Source: a bacterium
GTDB lineage: Bacteria > Planctomycetota > Planctomycetia > Isosphaerales > Isosphaeraceae
NCBI GenBank assembly: GCA_016125085.1
Contig: WGMM01000037.1
Span: 1-50,898 of the forward strand
Length of the DNA: 50,898 nt
Direction: 5' to 3'
Position 1 is the stretch's first letter; each line of letters begins with the position of its first letter. The notes under the pieces were generated by a model that saw only the letters and a list, made by a program, of their open reading frames with translations, searched no databases and was not told where the DNA came from. Of this stretch, positions 44,648 through 50,898 are shown one piece after another. Made by a program: the position numbers and the translations under genes.

Positions 44648-44758
44648 TTCACCCCTCGATCGCGTGCGGCACGAACCGGCTGAAGTTCGTAGTGATCGGG
44701 CCGTCGTCTTCGCGGATGCCCAGGCCGGCCGGTTCGCCGCCGATCACCCAGCCGCCCA
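44648..44758. repeat. 111-bp direct repeat, copy 2 (inside the YgiC-like gene)
   Basis: The 3' end of the glutathionylspermidine-synthase-like gene, including its stop codon, present again at 43927-44037. Together the copies bracket a 610-base segment that contains the L,D-transpeptidase-like gene. Confidence 0.85.
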
Positions 44759-45824
44759 GCACGGGCCGCACGCCCGAATACTCCGGCAGCGGGGCGAAGG
44801 CCTGATAAATCCGCCGCGCGAGCGGGCCTTCGTCATAAGGGCCTTCCTGCGTGGCCAGGCGTGAGCCGCCGGCCGTCTCGACGATCACGTTCGAACCTTC
44901 CCGGCCGAAGATCGGTTTCGAAACGAAGGCGTCGATGCCCGAGCCCGCCTCAGGCCTGTTCCAGCCCGCCCACAGCAGGTTCGGGTGGTTGGGGAACATT
45001 TCCCAGAGCACAGGCAGGATGGCCTTGTTGGACATGACCATCTTCCAGGGCGGCTCGATCCACAGGCACTGGGCCGAGGGCAGGTCGCGGCCGAATTTCT
45101 CGCGGATCATCCACTCCCAGGGGTAAAGCTTGAAGATCATGTCGATCGGGTCGTTGACGGTGTCGACGAACTCCTTGCGCACCGGGTTGAAGCCGATCAT
45201 GCTCATGTCGATCATGCTGGCATCCAGGCCGGCCTGTTTGGCGGTGTCCAGCAGATACAGGGCCGTCATCAGGTCTTCAGGCTGATCGGTCATCGACGCC
45301 AGATGCAGCCGCGTAATGCGTTCGGATGCCGCGATTTCGGCCCACGAGGCGATGAGTTTTTCGTGCAGGCTGTTGAACTGGTCCCAGCCGGCGGGCGAGA
45401 GGCCGTCGGCGATGCGGTCTTCGAGCCAGAACCACTGGATGACGGCCGCTTCGACGAGCGACGTGGGCGTGTCGGCATTGAATTCGAGCATTTTGGGCGG
45501 GCCCGAGCCGTTCCAGCTCAGGTCGAAGCGGCCGTAAAGCGATGGCTGGTCGGCGTCCCAGCTCGAAACGATCCAGTCGCCATAGGCGGGCGGGATGTCG
45601 AACAGGTCCCACATGCGGTTCTCGATGACGAACCCGGCGGCCTGAACGCACATGTCGAAAAGGTCGGCGACAGCCTTTTCGAGCACGTCGATTTCGGCCG
45701 CCGTGAACACATAACAGGCCGATTCGTTCCAGTAGGGCTTACCGTCGAGCGTGTGAATTTCCAGCCCCTTGGCTTCGACCTTTTTCTGCCAGTTGGGCCG
45801 GGGCAAAATCGACAGGCGGCGCAT
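44649..45824 (-). CDS. Glutathionylspermidine synthase-like ATP-grasp protein (YgiC-like)
   Basis: A 391-residue ATP-grasp ligase of the glutathionylspermidine-synthase C-terminal family (E. coli YgiC/YjfC). Characteristic blocks are GRFDLSWNGSGPPKMLEFNADTPTSL, with the metal and substrate residues, and LYPWEWM, then SKPIFGREGSNV and GGWVIGGEPAGLGIREDDGPITTN near the end. These enzymes form an amide bond using ATP, but YgiC-type members lack the amidase half and their substrate is not known. The start at 45824 has GGAG 9 bases upstream. The gene before it on the same strand is a YgiB-like protein, the same order as in E. coli ygiBC. Its C-terminal end is duplicated beyond the next gene. Confidence 0.88.
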   Translation of the reverse strand: MRRLSILPRPNWQKKVEAKGLEIHTLDGKPYWNESACYVFTAAEIDVLEKAVADLFDMCVQAAGFVIENRMWDLFDIPPAYGDWIVSSWDADQPSLYGRFDLSWNGSGPPKMLEFNADTPTSLVEAAVIQWFWLEDRIADGLSPAGWDQFNSLHEKLIASWAEIAASERITRLHLASMTDQPEDLMTALYLLDTAKQAGLDASMIDMSMIGFNPVRKEFVDTVNDPIDMIFKLYPWEWMIREKFGRDLPSAQCLWIEPPWKMVMSNKAILPVLWEMFPNHPNLLWAGWNRPEAGSGIDAFVSKPIFGREGSNVIVETAGGSRLATQEGPYDEGPLARRIYQAFAPLPEYSGVRPVLGGWVIGGEPAGLGIREDDGPITTNFSRFVPHAIEG

Positions 45825-45915
45825 ACGCGGAAACTCCATCCGGGCCGGTTTCGCCCGGATCAATCAGGAATCGCTGGTGACTTTCCGAGATTCGATCAGG
45901 CCGATTCGAGCGGAA

Positions 45916-46362
45916 TCAGCTCAGGCCGCTGAGGGCCCGGCCGAAAGCGCCGAAGCCGCCGCGCGAAGTGGATGTCGATGCCGAGCCCCCGGGAGTGACG
46001 GTCGACCGGCCCGCTGTGGCCGTGCCGCCACCGGAATTGAAGCCGGAAGTCGCACCCGGCATGGGTGCTGCGCCGCCGCCGCCGAACATGCCGCCCCGGT
46101 TCATCATCCAGATCCACGGAAAATAGCTGGATCGGTGTTGAGTCTGAGCCTGCTGACCATTGGCGCCTGCCGCGCCGCCGTTGGCCTGTTGTGCCAGCCG
46201 CTGTTCTTCTTCGGCCTTCATGCAGGCGTAAACGCTCAGGGCTGACACACCGCCAAGGGCCATCAGAGCGATCGTGCGGGTACGCCTGCGACGCTTCGCC
46301 GCGACTTCGGCCTGGGCCAGTTTCTCTGAATCTTCGTCGTCGAAAAAATCACCCTGAGACAT
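45916..46362 (-). CDS. YgiB-like membrane-anchored Gly-rich protein
   Basis: A 148-residue protein, ATG at 46362 after GAGGAGT. An acidic then basic N-terminus (KRRRRTR) is followed by one hydrophobic segment, TIALMALGGVSALSVYACM, which would anchor it in the membrane. The remainder is low complexity: Gln/Ala-rich, then FPWIWMMNRGGMFGGGG, and a Ser/Thr/Gly-rich end with STSTSRGGFGAFG. This tail resembles E. coli YgiB (DUF1190), whose tail has a Trp/Met/Gly patch and TTVTRGGFG. It lies 91 bases before the YgiC-like gene, which supports the match. Function unknown. Confidence 0.7.
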   Translation of the reverse strand: MSQGDFFDDEDSEKLAQAEVAAKRRRRTRTIALMALGGVSALSVYACMKAEEEQRLAQQANGGAAGANGQQAQTQHRSSYFPWIWMMNRGGMFGGGGAAPMPGATSGFNSGGGTATAGRSTVTPGGSASTSTSRGGFGAFGRALSGLS

Positions 46363-46684
46363 TCGGTTACTCCTCAAATGGTCGCTGACTGACTTGCGGA
46401 CCGCAGCAGCCTTGATACGGCAGTTCGACGGTCACTGCTCATATGTTACTTTCAGCCGGACCTATCTCATTATTAGCGGAAATCGCGCAAATCACCTAGC
46501 GATTTCGCCCGGTTTTCGGAATTGCCTGGTAACGGGACAATGTCTTAATTGCGAAATCGCGAGAAGACCAGGAGAAGAAATCGATGACGGAGTCACGTTC
46601 GAAACGAAAACGACCGGTTCGCCGACCGGATGGCCGACGAACCGGAAAGTCTGAAGCGACGTCATTGGGCGCGAATCGAATTGA
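46363..46684. other. Intergenic region
   Basis: A 322-base gap between two minus-strand genes. It contains a short inverted repeat (GAAATCGC at 46479-46486 and GCGATTTC at 46499-46506) with a 12-base spacer; it is neither followed by a T-run nor close to a stop codon. The YgiB-like promoter should be near its left side. No gene is supported. Confidence 0.4.
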
Positions 46685-48346
46685 TCAGCGACGCGGCGGA
46701 GCGACAAGGTTTTTCGGAACGACGGTCATGTAAACGCCGGCCCAGCCAGCTTCTTCCGTCCCCATGCCAGCCGTGACGGCGAGAATGTCACCTCGGAAGC
46801 CGTCCCGCTCGATACCCATGGCCGTAACCGGCAAGGGAATCGGAAGCGTGACAGGATTTTCGTCGTGATCGTAAACGGCATTCCGGTCGATCCTCGTGCC
46901 GGTCTGGCCCGTGACCACCAGAGGCAGGGTTTCGCTCAGGCCCGCTTTCGGGTTCAGGTAGATCCCGTCCTTCGGATTCTGATATTCGTTGTTGACGATC
47001 TGACCCTTGCGAGCCTTGAAAGCGACACGGACGACAAGGTTATTGTAAACCATCGCGGCGTTGACAGCCGCGAAGGTCGCGGAACGCCAGCGGGCCAGTT
47101 CGCCGTCGTCGTCGCCTTCACCCGTGCCCGGCACGCGGCCCGAGAAGTTCCAGTAGACGAAGTCGTCGAAGTTGTTCGGTGTTTTCGAAACGGGCAAGGT
47201 CAGATTCGTCACGGTGTCGTAAACGAAAAATCCCTGATATTTCGGAACGGTCGTTTCGTACCCGTTGGGGTAAAGCTCCATGCAATAGTCGATCAATTCC
47301 TTATTCCCGTCGGTCGGGCACTGCAGAACGATCGTCTTGGTCTCCGTGCCCCAGGCACCCCAGAACGACACGAAACGGCCATCGAACGAAAGGCCTTCGC
47401 CGAGCTTGTTGAATACCTTCCCTCGAGCTTCGCCCGGAACCTGGCCACCAATTGGGACCAGTGTCCGCAGCGCAGGATAAGGGCCGGTCATTTCCGCCAT
47501 GTAAATGCCGCCTTTGGTCGGGGCTTCCTCGATGTCGAAACCCGCGAAGACGACCCGGTTGCCGACAGCGCTGGGCGGCGCGGTTGAGCCGAAGAGCGTC
47601 GTCGTGCCGGGAATCATGGTCGAGGCGGTATCAGCGATCGGAATCATCGACGGCTGGGGGAAGACTTCGGGCGGAGCTGTCTCACGATAATAAATGCCCG
47701 TGCGGCTTACACCTGCGCCGTCGGTGTAGTTGCCTTTCGTCACGATCGTCGTCGGATTCGCCACGGCTGGAGCGCCAGGGAAAACGTCGAACTTGAGCGC
47801 CGTGCCAGGCACTGCGAAAAATTCGAAACCGGGGACATTGCCCAGGTTGCTGGCCGCGGTTTGCAGGATCCCGCCAGGGGTCGCATAGATACCTGTCGTG
47901 CCTGCCTTCGAATCCGTACCGTCCGGAAGCATGTATTCCCAGACGGGCTGATGATTGCCCCGGCTGGCGATCGTCGTTCCGAAGATATCGATACGCGGAA
48001 ACGACGGCGGCTCGATGAAAGTGGAACCAAGATTGTTCGGCATCGGAACGAGCGTGTTCCGATCGAGAATCTTCACGATCGGAGACGGCGATGCCATATT
48101 CCGGGAATAAATCCCGTGGGCTGGTTCCCCGCCGGAACCGCCTTTACTCCGGGCACGGAAAACCACCAGACCAGAGGTATTCACTGATGGCTGGTTATAG
48201 CTGTTGAAATTTCTGCCCTGCGGGTCGCCAGGCACGAGATAGCCATTGTTGGCGACCGTCTGCCAGACGAAATCAGCACCGAATGCCGAGTTGGCAGCGA
48301 TCGCTCCGAGAATCAGCGAAACACCGAAATTGCGCGTACGTATCAT
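46685..48346 (-). CDS. Secreted hypothetical protein
   Basis: A 553-residue protein with a clear signal peptide (LILGAIAANSAFGADF, cleavage after FGA). ATG at 48346 with GGAG upstream. The mature part is beta-rich with recurring blocks that begin with a short turn and a GIY strand (AHGIYSRNM, TTGIYATPG, RTGIYYRET, KGGIYMAE, KDGIYLNP, WAGVYMTV), which looks like about six degenerate beta-propeller or Kelch-like blades. No catalytic motif, metal site or C-terminal anchor is visible. I do not recognise a named family, although similar proteins are often annotated in planctomycetes as DUF-type or choice-of-anchor proteins. Confidence 0.65.
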   Translation of the reverse strand: MIRTRNFGVSLILGAIAANSAFGADFVWQTVANNGYLVPGDPQGRNFNSYNQPSVNTSGLVVFRARSKGGSGGEPAHGIYSRNMASPSPIVKILDRNTLVPMPNNLGSTFIEPPSFPRIDIFGTTIASRGNHQPVWEYMLPDGTDSKAGTTGIYATPGGILQTAASNLGNVPGFEFFAVPGTALKFDVFPGAPAVANPTTIVTKGNYTDGAGVSRTGIYYRETAPPEVFPQPSMIPIADTASTMIPGTTTLFGSTAPPSAVGNRVVFAGFDIEEAPTKGGIYMAEMTGPYPALRTLVPIGGQVPGEARGKVFNKLGEGLSFDGRFVSFWGAWGTETKTIVLQCPTDGNKELIDYCMELYPNGYETTVPKYQGFFVYDTVTNLTLPVSKTPNNFDDFVYWNFSGRVPGTGEGDDDGELARWRSATFAAVNAAMVYNNLVVRVAFKARKGQIVNNEYQNPKDGIYLNPKAGLSETLPLVVTGQTGTRIDRNAVYDHDENPVTLPIPLPVTAMGIERDGFRGDILAVTAGMGTEEAGWAGVYMTVVPKNLVAPPRR

Positions 48347-48785
48347 CCCTAGCACTCCCCTGCAAGAACACAATCAGAGAGGAATCCGTCGCCGAATTTG
48401 GCGAGGCTTTATCGGAACAAGGCAAGACGAACTACGTGGCTTAGAAAAAGCCAAGGGCTCGTATTAGGATTGATTTGGGCGTCGATCGGAAATCAATATC
48501 CGACAAACACACCCAACGTCTCCGATTATTAATATGAGTTCATTGGAATATCAAGATGGGTGCGTTAGGAATTTTATGATTTTTGTGTAAGAGTTTTTTG
48601 CACCGTTCAGATCATTCGGCAGGTAACGTCTGGGGCGATTGGCCATTGATCATGCCGTAACCTCTATCAGTGCAGTAATTTCGCTGAATGATCACAGGCC
48701 GGAACGATCCGAACGAACTCTTCTGACCAGAAGGGGAAAAACACTGCTTCAAGAAAAAGATCCGGGGCCGAATTCTATACGAAGA
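48347..48785. other. Intergenic region
   Basis: A 439-base gap. The stretch 48480-48620 is markedly A/T-rich (TTATTAATATGAG, GGAATTTTATGATTTTTGTG) and may contain the promoter of the secreted protein or a transcript end of the quinone genes, but no clear hairpin or -35/-10 pair stands out. No gene. Confidence 0.4.
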
Positions 48786-49700
48786 TCATGAGAAGACGAG
48801 ATCGATCAGCGTCACCGCCAGCAGACCAATGCTGATGACGATATTCACCTGAAAAAAGGCCCGGTTGACTTGCGAAAGGTCCTCAGGCTGTACCAGCCTG
48901 TGTTCGTAAATCAGGAGCCCCGCGACGCTTGTGACTCCGGCGAAATAGATCGCCCCCAGCGGCATCGCCACTCCCAAAACGACCAGAAATGCGACCATGC
49001 AAACATGCATGCATGCCGCGATGCGTAAGCTTCGTGCCACTCCAAAGCGGGCCGGGATCGATCGAAGGCCGGCCGAGGTGTCGAAGTCGTAGTCCTGACA
49101 CGCGTAAAGAATATCGAAACCCGCCACCCAGAAGGTGACCGCCAGACCCAGCAGAACCGGCTCGATCGTCAGTTCGCCACGCAGTGCCACCCATGCCGCA
49201 GCGGGAGCCATACCCAGGGCCAAACCCAGCCAGACATGCGCCAGGCTCGTGAACCGCTTGGCCAGCGAATAGCCCAAAAGCCAGGCAAGAACCGGAAGGC
49301 TGAGCCGCAGCGGCCAGGGATTCTCAGGCAGAAACAGAGCCGTGCCGCCGATGAACACAAGACATGAGACGACCGTAAACCCCACGACGCCTGAGACTTT
49401 CAGCAACCCGGCAGGAATGTGACGGCTGGCCGTGCGGGGATTGGCGGCGTCGATCTTGCGGTCCACGACACGATTGAAGGCCATCGCGGCCGACCTTGCC
49501 CCGACCATGCATAACCCGATGCCCAGCCAGGGCTTGACGCCCGAGACGACGACGCCCGGACGAGACATGGCCAGGGCAGCCCCCATGAGTGCGAACGGCA
49601 GTGCGAACAGCGTGTGACTGAACTTGATCATCTCAAGGACGCGCACCGTCGAGGCGATGAAACCCGGCGATGCGGCTGCCGGACGGTCAGGCGACGACAT
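48786..49700 (-). CDS. UbiA-family prenyltransferase (MqnP/UbiA-like)
   Basis: A 304-residue integral-membrane prenyltransferase that attaches a polyprenyl chain to an aromatic ring in quinone biosynthesis. The two Asp-rich motifs are NRVVDRKID (first) and CQDYDFDTSAG (second), both needed for Mg-diphosphate binding. Eight or so hydrophobic segments are evident. It belongs to the UbiA subgroup common in bacteria using the futalosine menaquinone pathway, for which I would favour MqnP, but 4-hydroxybenzoate prenyltransferase is not excluded. The start at 49700 (GAGGA upstream) overlaps the end of the UbiE/MenG gene by 14 bases, so the two are co-translated. Confidence 0.88.
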   Translation of the reverse strand: MSSPDRPAAASPGFIASTVRVLEMIKFSHTLFALPFALMGAALAMSRPGVVVSGVKPWLGIGLCMVGARSAAMAFNRVVDRKIDAANPRTASRHIPAGLLKVSGVVGFTVVSCLVFIGGTALFLPENPWPLRLSLPVLAWLLGYSLAKRFTSLAHVWLGLALGMAPAAAWVALRGELTIEPVLLGLAVTFWVAGFDILYACQDYDFDTSAGLRSIPARFGVARSLRIAACMHVCMVAFLVVLGVAMPLGAIYFAGVTSVAGLLIYEHRLVQPEDLSQVNRAFFQVNIVISIGLLAVTLIDLVFS

Positions 49701-50496
49701 CGGCAGTCCTCGTTCGATCTTCTGATCTGGTACCGACATAAAGCGTGGCGATGCCCAGCGTCATCGGCGTGGCGGTGCAACGGGACAGCCCCCGCGAGGC
49801 CATCAGGTCAAGCATGGCCTGGCCGTCGGGAAACTCGAGAACGCTGGCCGGCAGATAGCCATAGGCGTTCGAGGCGTTCGGCGCGATCGCCTGGCCGACC
49901 CGGGGCAGGATTCGCCGAAAGAAGGCCAGATAAGCGCGGCCCAGAATTTTGCCCGTCGGGCGGCTGAATTCGAGGATCGCCACCCGGCCACCGGGCCGTG
50001 TGACGCGGATCATTTCGTCCAGCCCGGCGACTGTGTCAGCGATGTTGCGAAGGCCGAAGGCGACAGTCGTGAGTCCGGCGAAACCATCGGGCAGAGGCAG
50101 GTGTTGAGCGTCGGACTCGACGACGACGACCCTTTCAGCGGCCCCTCGTTTGGCGAACTTGGGAACGCTCCGGACGAGCATGGGCCGGCAGAAGTCGGTT
50201 GCCACAATCGGGTTCGAGCCACCCGCGACCTGATCATAAGCCACTGCCAGATCACCGGTTCCGGTGCAACAGTCAACGATCCACTGCCCTGCGGGGGGCG
50301 GCGGAGCGAGACGCGTGGTCCTGCGCCGCCAGTATTTGTCGACGTTGGCTGAAAGGAAGTGATTGAGAAAGTCGTAACGATGGGCGATGGAGGCGAACAT
50401 GCCGCGCACTTTCGCACCCGATTTGTCGACACGACCGTTTGGCTGAGGTCGTTGTTCCGACGTGGTTTCGGTCGGTGGAGCGGTCGTGGCGGTCAT
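49687..50496 (-). CDS. UbiE/MenG-type quinone methyltransferase
   Basis: A 269-residue SAM-dependent C-methyltransferase that methylates demethylmenaquinone or the ubiquinone precursor. The family start SGAKVRGMFASIAHRYDFLN is clear, then WIVDCCTGTGDLA (motif I), FGLRNIADTVAGLDEMIRV, and LEFSRPTGKILGRAYLAFF. The C-terminal end follows the UbiE pattern with NAYGYLPASVLEFPDGQAM. Length fits, with about 25 extra N-terminal residues that may mean a later start. It overlaps the UbiA gene by 14 bases and precedes it, so both are likely one operon in menaquinone synthesis. Confidence 0.9.
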   Translation of the reverse strand: MTATTAPPTETTSEQRPQPNGRVDKSGAKVRGMFASIAHRYDFLNHFLSANVDKYWRRRTTRLAPPPPAGQWIVDCCTGTGDLAVAYDQVAGGSNPIVATDFCRPMLVRSVPKFAKRGAAERVVVVESDAQHLPLPDGFAGLTTVAFGLRNIADTVAGLDEMIRVTRPGGRVAILEFSRPTGKILGRAYLAFFRRILPRVGQAIAPNASNAYGYLPASVLEFPDGQAMLDLMASRGLSRCTATPMTLGIATLYVGTRSEDRTRTADVVA

Positions 50497-50787
50497 GATA
50501 CGGTCGAGTCCAAATCCTGAAGCCTGACACGGCAGGCCATTGATTCGCCCTGAAGCGGTTCAGCGGAGCTACTCGCAGGATATCTTAGTCATTCGAACGC
50601 GTTTCGGCCAACTGCGAACGAAGTGGCCAGGACATCGCCCCTCGGCGGCATGAAAAGGGGACGGGGGTGAATGGCACTGACTTTAGCTGTAACTCCCTGC
50701 CCTGATTTGATGTAGACAAAATCAGCCTCTCTTGCGAGAACCAGGGGTGTCTCACCCACCCTGGTATTCCCGGCAAGGAGGCTGTGG

Positions 50788-50898
50788 ATGTCAAAGATGA
50801 CGCATCTGCGCGTCTTCGAACAGATCAATTTTCTCCGAAATCGACCTGCGACGGCCTTCAGCGACTTGCTCGATCCCAAATGTGTCGAGGAGGTTTTC
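50788..50898 (+). CDS. IS4-like transposase, N-terminal part (cut by the window)
   Basis: The first 37 codons of a gene running off the window. AAGGAGG lies 6 bases before the ATG at 50788. The product starts MSKMTHLRVFEQINFLRNRP and continues with TAFSDLLDPKCVEEVF, like the N-terminus of IS4-family transposases frequent in planctomycetes. The 90 bases before it (from about 50690, with an AGCTGTAACTCCCTG stretch) may be the element's left end; I cannot define its inverted repeat without the other end. The frame is open as far as seen. Confidence 0.6.
   Translation, partial: MSKMTHLRVFEQINFLRNRPATAFSDLLDPKCVEEVF

Noticed and set aside
46479..46506. GAAATCGC/GCGATTTC inverted repeat as a terminator
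   Set aside because: About 180 bases from the nearest stop codon, with no T-run; likely chance.
46394..46654. 86-codon plus-strand frame in the gap before the YgiB-like gene
   Set aside because: No ribosome site and no recognisable family; composition looks random.
50589..50879. 96-codon minus-strand frame at the right end
   Set aside because: The plus strand there has a strong ribosome site and a transposase-like N-terminus, which explains the sequence better.
1..50898. CRISPR arrays, tRNA and rRNA genes
   Set aside because: I looked for regularly spaced repeats, tRNA-like cloverleaf arms and rRNA signatures and saw none; the frequent TTCGAA-type words reflect codon use rather than tRNA T-arms.

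Overview
The window looks like a piece of a high-GC planctomycete chromosome. The evidence is two DUF1559 prepilin-like proteins with the C-terminal H-x9-DG signature, three large secreted proteins with LEPR-XLL-type N-terminal motifs (LEGRALM, LESREVP, LESRVLM), a CehA/McbA-type metallohydrolase, and short palindromic intergenic elements of the kind common in that phylum. Genus and species cannot be fixed from the sequence alone. I saw no rRNA, tRNA or CRISPR array.

Layout. 1-945: two degenerate transposase remnants, IS630-like then IS5-like, nearly end to end. 1.1-8.2 kb: a UbiD-family decarboxylase, two YceI-like proteins, a divergent RlmN/Cfr-like radical SAM methyltransferase and an HtrA/DegP-type protease. 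8.5-11.5 kb: a tightly overlapping three-gene operon (methyltransferase, FAD-dependent oxidoreductase, type III polyketide synthase), a probable small biosynthetic cluster. 11.5-11.8 kb: a large imperfect palindrome around a perfect 20-bp hairpin. 12.1-19.1 kb: DUF1223 protein, several small proteins, a YdiJ-like FAD/Fe-S oxidoreductase whose CCG motifs have lost cysteines, and a zinc-ribbon membrane protein. 19.1-22.3 kb: two copies of a DUF1559-plus-small-lipoprotein gene pair. 22.8-35.3 kb: a beta-propeller protein, a decapeptide-repeat protein, a catalase-family protein, a CehA-type metallohydrolase and a 1759-residue repeat protein with an Ala/Lys/Pro tail. 35.3-39.8 kb: LON-domain protein, endonuclease III, MetF, two small unknowns and QueG. 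39.8-43.3 kb: a divergent pair, OprB-like porin and SGNH hydrolase. 43.3-46.4 kb: a YgiB/YgiC-like pair followed by an L,D-transpeptidase-like gene that sits between two 111-bp direct repeats. 46.7-48.3 kb: a secreted unknown. 48.8-50.5 kb: UbiE/MenG and UbiA/MqnP-like quinone genes with overlapping ends. 50.8 kb to the end: the start of an IS4-like transposase.

How the genes relate. UbiE/MenG and UbiA at one end and UbiD at the other fit polyprenyl-quinone (probably menaquinone) synthesis. The type III PKS operon resembles known sets in which a polyketide phenol is methylated and oxidised. Much of the rest concerns the cell envelope: porin, lipoproteins, pseudopilin-like proteins, giant surface proteins, L,D-transpeptidase and HtrA. 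The most unusual spots are the repeat-flanked L,D-transpeptidase cassette, the cysteine-depleted YdiJ homologue, the period-10 repeat protein, the basic tail on the giant protein, and the palindrome beside the PKS operon.
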